Shown here piece after piece: positions 40,488 to 49,644 of a stretch of 64,000 nt of DNA; the stretch's first letter is position 1, and every line of letters begins with the position of its first letter. Source of the DNA: Opitutia bacterium (GTDB lineage Bacteria > Verrucomicrobiota > Verrucomicrobiia > Opitutales > Opitutaceae). The stretch spans positions 56,935 to 120,934 of the forward strand of contig CANGHW010000003.1 of the NCBI GenBank assembly GCA_947453695.1, given 5' to 3'. The translations under genes were made by a program, and so were the position numbers. The notes beneath the pieces were generated by a model. That model was not told the DNA's origin, made no database searches, and saw only the letters and a program-made list of their open reading frames with translations.

Positions 40488-41987
40488 CTAGCTAATGAGC
40501 TGTTTGATGACGTGGCCGTGGACGTCGGTAAGACGGCGGTCGATGCCGTTGTGGCGGAAGGTCAGGCGCTCGTGGTCGAGGCCGAGTTGGTGGAGGATCG
40601 TGGCGTGGATGTCGTAGACCTGCGTGGGATTGGCGCGGTCGAGGGGCTTGTAGCCGAAGTCGTCGCTGGGTCCGTGCGTGACGCCACCGCGAATGCCGCC
40701 GCCGCAGAGCCAATTGGTGAAGACGAAGGGATTGTGGTCGCGGCCCTTGCCGCCCTGCGACGACGGCATGCGGCCGAACTCCGTGGTCCAGAGGATGAGC
40801 GTATCCTCGAGAAGGCCGCGCTGCTTGAGGTCCTGGATGAAGGCCGAGGCGCCGCGCGCCATGCCGAGCGCCAGCGGGCCGTGATCGCGCAACACATCCT
40901 CGTGCGAATCCCAGTTCCGCCGCGGAAAGCTGTTGTCGTTACCGCTCCAGACTTGCACGAAACGCACCCCGCGCTCGAGCAGGCGGCGCGTGGCGAGGCA
41001 CTTTTGGGAAAAGTAAAACGCCTCCTCGTCGGCGTTGATTTCCTTCGGCCACACCTGCGGACCGCCGTCGAGGCCGTAGAGTTTTAACACGTGTGCGGGC
41101 TCGGCCTTGAGATCGAGCGCTTCGGGCGCGGCGAGCTGCATGCGCGCGGCGAGTTCGTAACTGCGGATGCGCGCGTCGAGACGCTGGTCGTCGCCGCGCG
41201 TGGCCGCGTGGTTTTGATTGAGCCGCGCCATGAGGCGGTGCGCCTCGGCTTCGCCGGCCGACGTGATGAACTCCCCCGACGCGTGGGGAAAAAGGTCCGC
41301 GATCGGCGCCTCCGTGCCGGGAAACACCATCGTGCCGCTGTGCTGCGACGGGAGGAAGGCGGCGTCCCAGTTCTTCACGCCGTTCGAGGGAAAGCCGCGG
41401 TGATCGGGCAGCACGACGAAGGTGGGCAGGTTGTCGTTCAGCGAACCGAGGCCGTAGCTGGCCCAGCAGCCGGCACCGGGAAAACCGGGAAGTTGAAAAC
41501 CCGTCGTCTGCAAGAGCGTGGCCGCGCTGTGCACGCCGGACTTGCCGACCATGTTGTGGACAAACGCGAGGTCATCCACGACGGCGCCGAGCGGGGCGAC
41601 GGCGTCGCTGAGCATCTTGCCGCACTGGCCGTAGGGGCGGAAATCCCAGAGGGGGCGCAGCCACGGGCCGAGGCCGTTTTGAAACGTCTCCACGGTTTCA
41701 CCAAAGTCGCTGGGCTGGCCGTGGCGTTTGATCAGCTCGGGTTTGTGATCGAAGAGATCGATGTGGCTGGCGGCGCCGGCCATGAAGAACTGCACGACGC
41801 GCTTGGCCTTCGCGGGATGGTGCAAGCGGCCGCCGACGGGGAGTTCGCCGGCGAGCGCGCGGTCGTGGCCAAGCATCGCCGTGAGCGCGAGACCGCCGAG
41901 ACCGCCGCCGGATTGCCAGAGGAAATCGCGGCGCGAAATCTTCCGCGGCGCCGGCTCCTGACGATGAAAGGGGGAATCGTGGCTCAT
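40488..41987 (-). CDS. DUF1501 protein, Tat-exported (499 aa)
   Basis: The start is the ATG at 41987, two bases after the stop of the PSD1 gene; the longer frame back to 42527 lies inside that gene and is a shadow. Twin-arginine signal ISRRDFLWQSGGGLGGLAL. The body is a DUF1501 protein of the alkaline-phosphatase/sulfatase-like superfamily (VQFFMAGAASHIDLFDHKP, WDSHEDVLRDHGPL, LILWTTEFGRMPSSQGGKGRDHNP). This family is almost always beside DUF1549/DUF1553 cytochrome proteins in Planctomycetes and Verrucomicrobia, as here. The biochemical activity is not known. Confidence 0.9.
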   Translation of the reverse strand: MSHDSPFHRQEPAPRKISRRDFLWQSGGGLGGLALTAMLGHDRALAGELPVGGRLHHPAKAKRVVQFFMAGAASHIDLFDHKPELIKRHGQPSDFGETVETFQNGLGPWLRPLWDFRPYGQCGKMLSDAVAPLGAVVDDLAFVHNMVGKSGVHSAATLLQTTGFQLPGFPGAGCWASYGLGSLNDNLPTFVVLPDHRGFPSNGVKNWDAAFLPSQHSGTMVFPGTEAPIADLFPHASGEFITSAGEAEAHRLMARLNQNHAATRGDDQRLDARIRSYELAARMQLAAPEALDLKAEPAHVLKLYGLDGGPQVWPKEINADEEAFYFSQKCLATRRLLERGVRFVQVWSGNDNSFPRRNWDSHEDVLRDHGPLALGMARGASAFIQDLKQRGLLEDTLILWTTEFGRMPSSQGGKGRDHNPFVFTNWLCGGGIRGGVTHGPSDDFGYKPLDRANPTQVYDIHATILHQLGLDHERLTFRHNGIDRRLTDVHGHVIKQLIS

Positions 41988-41989
41988 AG

Positions 41990-44971
41990 TCAGTCGACGA
42001 AGGCGAACTCGTTCAAGTTGAGCAGCACGCGGCAGACCGCCGGCAGGCCGTGCATCCGCGCGTAGGCGGCGAGTTCGGCGTCCTCGGCGGCAGCCGGCGC
42101 GCGGCCGAGGGCGAGCGTGTAGGCGTGCGCGGCCTGGCGGGCGGAGTCGGGCTGCTCGCGTTGCACGCGGGCCGCGAAGTGCTGCGCCTGCGTGAGCATG
42201 AATCCGTTGTTGAGGAGCGCGAGGGCCTGGAGCGGCGAGAGGCTCTCGTTGCGTTTGTCGACGCGCATGGAGGGATCGGCGCAGTCGAGCGCGGTCATCC
42301 AGGGCTGCGTCTGCGAGCGCACGACGAAGCGGTAAACGGAGCGGCGCCAGGTCGCGGCGTCCTCCGGATCGGCCTTGTCGTAGAGGTAGTGCGGCGAGTG
42401 TTCCGGGCGCTCGATCACGAAGTCCTGCCAGCCGGGTCCGCCCATCTTGAGATCGAGCGTGCCGCTCACCGCGAGCACCGCATCGCGCACGGCCTCGGCT
42501 TCGAGTTTGCGGCGATTTTGCCGCCAAAGGAGCGTGTTGCCGGCGTCGCAGCTCTCCGCGGTCGGATTGGCCACGACGGCCTGACGATAGGTGGCGCTCG
42601 TGACGATGAGGCGATGCAAGGCCTTGAGCGAACCACCACCGTCGCGGAACTCGGCGGCGAGCCAGTCGAGCAGGGCGGGGTGTGTCGGCAAACTGCCGTT
42701 ACGGCCGAAGTCGTTGGGCGTGTCCACGAGGCCGCGGCCGAAGTGATACTGCCACACGCGGTTCACCATGCTGCGCCACGTGAGCGGATTCGCTGGGTCG
42801 GTGAGCCAGCGCGCAAGGGCCGCACGGCGGTCGCCTTCGGACGCGTTCTCGGGCAAAGCGAAACGCGCCGGCGCAAACGTGAGCGCGGACAACGTGCCCG
42901 GGCCGACCAGTTTGCCAGGCGCGGTGACCTGCCCGCGGGCGAGGAGGTGAATCGGCCGCGGGCGCCCGCCGTCGGGGCCTGTGCCAGTGAAGTTGCCTTT
43001 GCCCGTGTGAATTCCACCCGCATAGACGGAGTCAGGTTTGGGCAGGGTTTTGATTTCCGCGGCGAGGGCCGCCGCCGTGGCCTGCAGCGCGGCCCGACGC
43101 GCCTGCGTGGGTTCATCGGCAGTGCGAGCGAGCAATTCATCGCGCTCCCGCTCGAGCGTGCGGCGGTCCTCGTCGGTCGGAGCCGCGGGCGCGAGGCCGT
43201 CGGTGAGATTGGTTTTCTGCCAGCGCGGTCCGGCCTCGATGGAGTCGAGCGCCGTCACGGGTTTGCCGGCCGCGACGTTTTTACCCGCGCGGTCCGTCAC
43301 TCGCAGCTCGGCGAGGGCGAACATGAAATCGTTCTTACGCGGCGCGAGCTTGGTGACCGTCACGCGCACGTAGCGGCCGGCGATGCCGTCGTCTTTGCTG
43401 CCGCCGGTCGAAAATGGCGTGAGGCCGGGATTCGGGAAATCGGCCATGAACGTGAGCTCGTAGCGGATCCAGAGGAGCTTCACGTCGCGGCGAAACTCGG
43501 GATCGTCGCTAACCTCGACTTTGAAGCGGACGGGGAAACCAAAGCCGGCGCCGATGCCGTTGAAGTCGTCGACGGCAGGGAGCAGCCACACGCGGTCGAT
43601 CTCCACCGACTCGCCGAGGTCGACCTGCACCCATTTCAAGGTGTCGGCGGTTTTGGAGAGGGCACTGTGATAGCCGCGGCTGATATTCGGTCCGCTCCCC
43701 GCCGCACCCGCGGCCAGTTCTTCGAGACGACGGTTCAGCGCCGTGTAGGCCGGGCCGGCCTGCGCGCGGAGCGGGGCTTCCAAGGCCGCGAGTGCGGCGG
43801 CGTTGTCGCGTTGCTCGCGTTTGAGACGGTTCGCGCGCGTCTGCACGGCGGGATCGCGGTAATACTCGCGGTCGGTGCGGTCGAGCGCGGCGAAGACGGC
43901 GTGCAGGCTGTAGTAATCTTCCTGCGAGATTGGATCGAACTTGTGCTGGTGGCACTGCGCACAGTGCACCGTGAGGCTGGAAAACGTGCCGATGGTATTC
44001 GCCACCATATCGTCGCGGTCGAGGTGACGCGCGATCTTTCCGTCGATCTTCGACTCCGGCAGCTCGGCGTGGCCGATGAAATCCCATGGCCCCGCCGCGA
44101 TGAAGCCGAGCGCTTCGACGCCATCGACGGTGTCGGGAAACAACACGTCGCCGGCGATCTGCTCCTGGACGAAGCGGGCAAAGGGTTTGTCGGTATTTAG
44201 CGCGCGGATGACGTAATCGCGGTAGGGCCAGGCGTTGGTGCGCAGCTTGTCTTTGTCGTAACCGTGCGTATCGCCGTAGTGGACGACGTCGAGCCAGTGC
44301 CGGGCCCAGCGTTCGCCATAGCGCGGCGAAGCGAGGAGCCGGTCCACAAGGCGCTCGTAGGCCGCGGGGTCGCGGGCGGTCTCGGCGACGAAGGCCGCAA
44401 TTTCCTCCGGTGTGGGCGGGAGACCCGTCAGGTCGAAGTAAAGCCGGCGGCAGAGCGTGCGTGCATCGGCGGCGGGCGCGGGCGTGAGGCCGCTGGCGGC
44501 GAGTTTTTCGCGAATGAACGCATCGATCGGGTGCGCCGTCATGGATGGTGGCGGCGTTTTGACCATCGGTTTGAGCGACCACCAGTCGAGCGGATCGGCC
44601 ACGGCCACGCTGGCGTGATCGGGCCAGACGGCGCCGGCGTCGATCCACGCTTTGATCTTCGCGATCTCCGCAGCCGTAAGTGCCTCGCCCTTCGGCGGCA
44701 TGCGCTCGTCGGCGTCTTCGCTCGTGATGGCCTTCACCAACGGACTGGCCGCCGCCTTTCCGGGCAAAATATTGGGTGCGCTACCCTCGCCGCCGGTGAG
44801 CGCGACGGATTTCACGTCGAGGCGGTAACCACTCTTCTGCTTCTCGGGACCGTGACACTTGACGCAGTTCGCCGCGAAAATCGGCCGGATATCCCGCTCG
44901 AAATCCGGCGGAGCGGCGACCGCGGCGGCGGACGTCATGAGGCAGGCGAGCAATAGCAAACGGGGTTTCAT
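41990..44971 (-). CDS. PSD1 / planctomycete cytochrome-C-domain protein (PSCyt1, DUF1549, DUF1553)
   Basis: 993 residues from the ATG at 44971, which begins the signal peptide (MKPRLLLLACLMTSAAAVAA). PSCyt1 haem motif CVKCH at residues 36-40; DUF1549 (PSCyt2) from about 135 to 345 with the second CAQCH motif and HQHKFDPIS; then an inserted discoidin-like (F5/8 type C) region at about 410-560 (WVQVDLGESVEIDRVWLLP, GRYVRVTVTKL); and DUF1553 (PSD1) at about 690-960 (RSMVNRVWQYHFGRGLVDTPNDFG). It is a periplasmic c-type haem protein, likely working with the DUF1501 partner two bases downstream. Role unproven; links with complex glycan breakdown are proposed for the family. Confidence 0.9.
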   Translation of the reverse strand: MKPRLLLLACLMTSAAAVAAPPDFERDIRPIFAANCVKCHGPEKQKSGYRLDVKSVALTGGEGSAPNILPGKAAASPLVKAITSEDADERMPPKGEALTAAEIAKIKAWIDAGAVWPDHASVAVADPLDWWSLKPMVKTPPPSMTAHPIDAFIREKLAASGLTPAPAADARTLCRRLYFDLTGLPPTPEEIAAFVAETARDPAAYERLVDRLLASPRYGERWARHWLDVVHYGDTHGYDKDKLRTNAWPYRDYVIRALNTDKPFARFVQEQIAGDVLFPDTVDGVEALGFIAAGPWDFIGHAELPESKIDGKIARHLDRDDMVANTIGTFSSLTVHCAQCHQHKFDPISQEDYYSLHAVFAALDRTDREYYRDPAVQTRANRLKREQRDNAAALAALEAPLRAQAGPAYTALNRRLEELAAGAAGSGPNISRGYHSALSKTADTLKWVQVDLGESVEIDRVWLLPAVDDFNGIGAGFGFPVRFKVEVSDDPEFRRDVKLLWIRYELTFMADFPNPGLTPFSTGGSKDDGIAGRYVRVTVTKLAPRKNDFMFALAELRVTDRAGKNVAAGKPVTALDSIEAGPRWQKTNLTDGLAPAAPTDEDRRTLERERDELLARTADEPTQARRAALQATAAALAAEIKTLPKPDSVYAGGIHTGKGNFTGTGPDGGRPRPIHLLARGQVTAPGKLVGPGTLSALTFAPARFALPENASEGDRRAALARWLTDPANPLTWRSMVNRVWQYHFGRGLVDTPNDFGRNGSLPTHPALLDWLAAEFRDGGGSLKALHRLIVTSATYRQAVVANPTAESCDAGNTLLWRQNRRKLEAEAVRDAVLAVSGTLDLKMGGPGWQDFVIERPEHSPHYLYDKADPEDAATWRRSVYRFVVRSQTQPWMTALDCADPSMRVDKRNESLSPLQALALLNNGFMLTQAQHFAARVQREQPDSARQAAHAYTLALGRAPAAAEDAELAAYARMHGLPAVCRVLLNLNEFAFVD

Positions 44972-45082
44972 CAGCGGGGGCGCAGCGCGGAGAGTGGTGT
45001 TGGACACAAGAGCGCGGCGCTTGTCCAGAGACGATTCCGCCGCGCGCGCACTTCGCCCGTCTCAGTTTCTTGCCAGTGAGGT

Positions 45083-45126
45083 GCGGGCTTTATGCCCGCC
45101 AAGGCATGGCGGGGGTAAACCCCGCC
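45083..45126. repeat. Nested inverted repeats (REP-like hairpin element)
   Basis: Two perfect stems lie side by side in the divergent gap: gcgggc/gcccgc (45083-45088, 45094-45099, 5-nt loop) and ggcgggg/ccccgcc (45108-45114, 45120-45126, 5-nt loop). A third stem pairs cccgcca with tggcggg across the middle. The arrangement looks like a REP-like intergenic element or a strongly folding leader upstream of the acyltransferase gene. Confidence 0.6.
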
Positions 45127-45209
45127 CCACAACAGATGGCGACGCCTCCACTTCGCCCTTCCCGCGCGGCACGGCGTGCGGCATCGTCACCGTCCAACCC
45201 CACCCCTTC

Positions 45210-46421
45210 ATGTCCACGTCATCTTCCGCGACCGTTCCGGCTGCCCCACCCTCGCGCCTCGCTTCCCTCGATGCCTATCGCGGCTTTGTCATGCTGCTCA
45301 TGATGGGCGAGGTGCTGCGGCTGCGCCGTGTGGCGGCAGCGGTGCCCGACAGCGAGGTGTGGAAGTTCCTCTCATTTCATCAATCGCACGTCGAGTGGGT
45401 CGGCTGCTCGCTGCACGATATGATCCAGCCGTCGTTTTCGTTTCTCGTCGGCGTCGCCCTCCCCTACTCGCTCGCGAGCCGCGCAGCCCGCGGCGAATCG
45501 ACGGCGCGAATGATCGGCCACGCGTGGTGGCGCGCGCTCGTGCTGATCCTGCTGGGCGTTTTCCTCCGCTCGACCTCGCGCGACTTCACGAACTGGACCT
45601 TCGAGGATACCCTCACGCAGATCGGCCTAGGCTACGGTTTCCTCTTCATGCTAGGGCTGCGTCCGACGCGTGATCAATGGGTCGCATTCGGCGGCATTCT
45701 GCTCTGCATCTGGACGGCGTTTGTGCTCTGGCCGCTCCCACCCGCGGATTTCGACTACGCGAAGGTTGGCGTAACCGCAAAGTGGTTCGAGACAAACGGC
45801 CTCACCGGCCTGGCCGCCCACTGGCAGAAGAACAGCAACCTCGCGTGGGCCTTTGATACGTGGTGGTTGAATCTCTTCCCGCGCGAAAAGCCCTTTGCGT
45901 TCCACACGGGCGGTTACGCGACGCTCAGCTTCGTGCCGACGCTCGCGACGATGATCCTCGGCCTGATCGCGGGCGGCGTGCTCCGCAGCGACCGTGCCCC
46001 CGGAGCCAAGATCCGCTGGCTCGCCGCGGCGGGCGCCCTCGCGCTCGTCGCCGGCGCGACGCTCGGCTGGCTGGGGATCTGCCCGCTCGTGAAACGTATC
46101 TGGACCCCGAGCTGGGTCTTATTCAGCGGAGGCTGGTGCTGCCTGTTGCTGGCGCTGTTCTACTTCGTGGTCGATCTACGGCAACGCGGGAAATGGGCGC
46201 TTCCTCTCGTGGTGATCGGCGCCAACTCCATCGCGGCCTACCTGATCGCGCACCTCTTCCAGAGTTTTCTGGAAAAAGCCCTGCTCACCCACCTCGGAGT
46301 CGGCGTGTTCCAAGTGTTCGGTAAATCCTACCAACCGCTGCTCCATGGCGCCGCCACCCTCGGGTTGATGTGGCTACTGCTCTACTGGATGTGGCGCCGG
46401 AAGTTATTTCTTAAAATCTAA
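45210..46421 (+). CDS. Membrane acyltransferase, heparan-alpha-glucosaminide N-acetyltransferase-like
   Basis: 403 residues. The open frame extends back to 44859 but the ATG at 45210 gives the normal N-terminus (short polar stretch then SLDAYRGFVMLLMM). About ten hydrophobic segments are visible, for instance FSFLVGVALPYS, ALVLILLGVFLR, LGLIAGGVL and LVVIGANSIAAYLIAHLF. The conserved membrane His/Asp region HQSHVEWVGCSLHDMIQPSFSF matches the family that transfers acetyl groups across the membrane to amino sugars. Bacterial members often lie in glycan loci. It is transcribed away from the PSD1 gene. Confidence 0.85.
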   Translation: MSTSSSATVPAAPPSRLASLDAYRGFVMLLMMGEVLRLRRVAAAVPDSEVWKFLSFHQSHVEWVGCSLHDMIQPSFSFLVGVALPYSLASRAARGESTARMIGHAWWRALVLILLGVFLRSTSRDFTNWTFEDTLTQIGLGYGFLFMLGLRPTRDQWVAFGGILLCIWTAFVLWPLPPADFDYAKVGVTAKWFETNGLTGLAAHWQKNSNLAWAFDTWWLNLFPREKPFAFHTGGYATLSFVPTLATMILGLIAGGVLRSDRAPGAKIRWLAAAGALALVAGATLGWLGICPLVKRIWTPSWVLFSGGWCCLLLALFYFVVDLRQRGKWALPLVVIGANSIAAYLIAHLFQSFLEKALLTHLGVGVFQVFGKSYQPLLHGAATLGLMWLLLYWMWRRKLFLKI

Positions 46422-46423
46422 CC

Positions 46424-46447
46424 GAGGCGCCCGCGGACGGGCGCCTC
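46424..46447. terminator. Terminator hairpin between convergent genes
   Basis: Perfect 10-bp stem (46424-46433 and 46438-46447) with a CGGA tetraloop, in the 43-bp gap between the acyltransferase and the TonB receptor. No long T-run; probably serves both strands. Confidence 0.6.
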
Positions 46448-46464
46448 CCCTGAACGCCCTCGAC

Positions 46465-49419
46465 TCAGAAGCGTCCGCTCACGCCGCACGTCACCGTCAC
46501 GCCCGGAATGCGATACTCCGAAATATTGTCAGCGATCCCCCGGTAAAATACCTGCGCTTCATTGAAGATATTGCCCACATCCACCGAGAAGCTGACGGCG
46601 GGGCGGAATTGATAGGCTGCACCGATATTCACGACGGTGCGTTCACGGGTGTATTGATTGCGGCCCGAACCGGTGGCGGTGAAGGCGCTGACAAACTCTC
46701 CGGTGCGGTTAAGGTTGATGCGGCTGCCAAACTTCCGATAGCGCCAGCTCAAACTCAGGTTGGCCGTGCGGGGGACAAACCCGGGGACCTCGCCGGTGCG
46801 GCGCGTCGTGGTGGCGGAGCCAAAGTTACCCTGCGTCGTGAGGATCGTGGTGTTGGCCGACAAGCCCAGCCCCTTCAGAAGTCCGGGCAGAAAAGTGAAC
46901 TGCTGCTGATAACTAAGTTCCCACCCCTGCACCACCGCCGTTCCGAGGTTGGCCGTGGTCAGAATAGAAAAACCGCTATACTCGCCGTTGTAGCCGTTGT
47001 CGGGGCCGGAGCCGACAGTGCCGGCGAGTTGCCCGGTCACGAAGTAGTCCTTGATCGTCTTGTGAAACCAGCTCGCGGAGAAACTGCCGACCGGCTCGAA
47101 GTAATACTCCAGCGCCGCATCCCAGCTTTCCGCGGTCTGAGGCTTCAGGCTTGGGTTGTTGATGGTGAGCGTCTGGGCGGTCTCGTTGACGGTCTCGTTC
47201 GGCAGGAGGTTGGTCATGGGCGGGCGCCCGAAACTATTGGACCAGCTGAGGCGGGCCTTGAGGTTGGGCCGCAGGTCCTGAGTGAGGTGCACGCTCGGAA
47301 ACGCCTTGGTGTAGCTCCCGGAGCGCTCGCGCCGGGTGTTGGCGTAATCCTTCCGCGCCGCAGCAACCGGATCTGCGGCCTGCTCGGCCGCGGTGCTCGC
47401 CACCCGCGCCCGCACCCAGCCCGCACTGTCGTCATCAGTATCCTCAACCCGCACGCCCGCGATGAAGCCTGTCTTACCCACCGTGCCCTGCGTCATCAGG
47501 TAGGCCGCCTTGACGGTCTCGAGCACCTGACGTGTGCCGGTGTATTTGGAGGTCTCGGCGAAATAGACGTCGTCCCGCCAAAGCGCAGGGTTGACCGGCT
47601 GACGGCCCACACTGATGGCATTGGCATTCCAGGCCGGGATGTTGAGCCCAGTCTTATGGTCGCCAAATGTTTTGATGGTCGGGTCTGTGGGAAGCTGCGC
47701 GGAGTTCGTGCCGGTGAAAATCGAGCGGCGGTCGCGGTTCACATCGGCCGCCTTTTCCTCACGGTAGCGAAACCCGGTTTTCAGGAACGCGGAAAACTCC
47801 GTGGGCAGGCGGTAACGGGCGTTACCCCGCAGCTCGCGCACCTCGTGCACGTTGGTGGAGTCGGCGAAATTCAGGCTGTTGGGGCGGTAGCTGGCGGCAT
47901 TGCTGATGTCCGGACCGCCATTCTGGATGAAACGCGGATAGAGATCGGACTGGGTGCGATCGAGAGTCCAGCCGATGCCCGTCACGCGGTTCACCAGCAC
48001 GCCGCCGTCACCGCCGCCGCCGTTGATGTGGTCGAGACTCGCGACCGCGTTGTAGTCGAGTTCGAGGTGACCGAAGGTGTGTTCGCCGCCGAAGTCGACG
48101 TGGCGCTGGCGATGGAAGAAATTAGACATCTGCGACGTGATATCGATCGTCGAAGCCGCGACCGGACGCACCTGGGTGATGCGGGAGGTGAAGCCGGGAA
48201 TTACACCCGAGGTGGTGGCGTTGGGCACCACGGTCTGACTGCCAGTGAAGGCGCGGAACAGGTAGCGCAGCCGGAAGCGCTCAAAGGCGTCGTTGTAGAT
48301 CAGGTTGAGCGAGAACTTGGTGTTAGCCGACAGGCGGAAATCGAACTTAGTGTTCACGCTCGATTGCTTGCGGTTGTTGTAATTGTCCTGCGTGCGGTAG
48401 TCCCAGACGTAAGCCGGGGTCGCGACGGTGTCTTGGAAATCGCGCGTGGTGCTGAAGAAGCCGACCGCCTGTTCGCTGTAGAAAAGATTCACAGACACGC
48501 CCAGGTTGCGCCGGTCGCCGAGCACATCGAAGACCTCCTGGTAGCCCACGTTGAGCAGCGGGTGGAGGCGGTGCTCCTCGCGCAGCGGAATCTGCTGCGT
48601 GCCGGACGGAGCGAGGCGGGCGGAGACATTGTAGGTGACGCGACGCTGCTCCTTCATGCTCAGGGTGGAGCGGCTCTTCAGATTGACGGTGCCGCCGAGG
48701 GAACCCGCCTCCTTGTCGGGCGTGTGGCCCTTGGTGACCTCGAGGGCCTCGAACATCGAACCGGTGATGGTATGAATGCGGGTCGCGCGCGCCATGCCGC
48801 CCTGGCTGCCCATCAGCGCGCCGTCGATGGTGATAGTATTCATCGCCGGCGGCATGCCGCGCACCGAGAAACCAATGATATTTCCCTCGTCGCTCAGGCT
48901 GCCGGCGACTCCAGGCAACAGGACGGCGAGTTCGCTGGCGTTCATGTTCGGGAGATTCCCGTAGGCATCGAGCGCCACGACGTCCTTCTTGTTCGTCGCG
49001 TTGCGTTGGGCCGTGAGCGCCGCGGCGTTGCCCTCGCGCTCACCGCTGACGGTAAATGCCTGCAGTTTGTAGACGCCGGTCGTCAGGTCGAAGTCGCGGA
49101 TCGCGCGCTGCCCAGCAGCGACATTGACCGTGAACTTCTGCGGATCGAGCCCGAGATAAGTGGCGACGATCTCGTGCGCACCGGCCGGCACATCATCCAG
49201 GAAAAAACGGCCGGTTTCATCAGTGAGCGCCGTGAGGCGCAGCGCCGGCAACTCAATGCGCACACCTTCCAGAAAATTGCCGGTCGCGGTATTGCTCACG
49301 TTACCGGCGATCGAGCCGGTCGCGGCAGCGGCCAGCGCCCGGGAACCAACGGCGCCCGCGAGCACGCAGACGAGGAATAGGAGTGCACGGACCACGGTGA
49401 AGACACGGGGATGTTTCAT
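46465..49419 (-). CDS. TonB-dependent receptor with carboxypeptidase-regulatory-like domain (984 aa)
   Basis: Start at the ATG at 49419 (MKHPRVFTVVRALLFLVCV begins the signal peptide; the ATG at 49437 only adds six residues). Carboxypeptidase-regulatory-like domain at about 36-115 (GSIAGNVSNTATGNFLEGV), then plug (LLPGVAGSLSDEGNIIGFSVRGMPP... with EALEVTKGHTPDKEAGSLGG) and a large barrel ending in CGVSGRF, so the aromatic C-terminal residue is kept. The pattern is close to TonB receptors for carbohydrates in Verrucomicrobia and Xanthomonas-like bacteria. It is divergent from the sulfatase gene (225 bp between), which hints at a shared substrate such as a sulfated glycan. Confidence 0.95.
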   Translation of the reverse strand: MKHPRVFTVVRALLFLVCVLAGAVGSRALAAAATGSIAGNVSNTATGNFLEGVRIELPALRLTALTDETGRFFLDDVPAGAHEIVATYLGLDPQKFTVNVAAGQRAIRDFDLTTGVYKLQAFTVSGEREGNAAALTAQRNATNKKDVVALDAYGNLPNMNASELAVLLPGVAGSLSDEGNIIGFSVRGMPPAMNTITIDGALMGSQGGMARATRIHTITGSMFEALEVTKGHTPDKEAGSLGGTVNLKSRSTLSMKEQRRVTYNVSARLAPSGTQQIPLREEHRLHPLLNVGYQEVFDVLGDRRNLGVSVNLFYSEQAVGFFSTTRDFQDTVATPAYVWDYRTQDNYNNRKQSSVNTKFDFRLSANTKFSLNLIYNDAFERFRLRYLFRAFTGSQTVVPNATTSGVIPGFTSRITQVRPVAASTIDITSQMSNFFHRQRHVDFGGEHTFGHLELDYNAVASLDHINGGGGDGGVLVNRVTGIGWTLDRTQSDLYPRFIQNGGPDISNAASYRPNSLNFADSTNVHEVRELRGNARYRLPTEFSAFLKTGFRYREEKAADVNRDRRSIFTGTNSAQLPTDPTIKTFGDHKTGLNIPAWNANAISVGRQPVNPALWRDDVYFAETSKYTGTRQVLETVKAAYLMTQGTVGKTGFIAGVRVEDTDDDSAGWVRARVASTAAEQAADPVAAARKDYANTRRERSGSYTKAFPSVHLTQDLRPNLKARLSWSNSFGRPPMTNLLPNETVNETAQTLTINNPSLKPQTAESWDAALEYYFEPVGSFSASWFHKTIKDYFVTGQLAGTVGSGPDNGYNGEYSGFSILTTANLGTAVVQGWELSYQQQFTFLPGLLKGLGLSANTTILTTQGNFGSATTTRRTGEVPGFVPRTANLSLSWRYRKFGSRINLNRTGEFVSAFTATGSGRNQYTRERTVVNIGAAYQFRPAVSFSVDVGNIFNEAQVFYRGIADNISEYRIPGVTVTCGVSGRF

Positions 49420-49644
49420 GGGGCAAGAGGGACTCACCGCTCACGTCGGCAAAAGGACGCAGGCGATCGAGTGGGGTTGGGGATTCAGGAGAAAAGACGC
49501 AGGCCGCCGGCCTCTCCGCTACAAAATTTTTCGAAAAAATAAAGGGTGCGACATGGCTCCCCATCCGTCCCAACTGCCCGGCTCCGCGACATTTCGCGTG
49601 CGCCCGGAGCCGCCCGCCCTTTTTCTGCCTCACTCCCCTCCCCC

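Noticed and set aside
41988..42527. Extended N-terminus of the DUF1501 gene
   Set aside because: It lies in the PSD1 gene; the Tat signal and the ATG two bases after the PSD1 stop mark the real start.
42050..44200. 716-codon plus-strand frame opposite the PSD1 gene
   Set aside because: The minus frame has haem motifs and three known domains; the plus frame has none.
46609..49380. 923-codon plus-strand frame opposite a TonB receptor
   Set aside because: Antisense shadow in GC-rich DNA; the minus frame is a complete receptor with signal peptide and C-terminal Phe.
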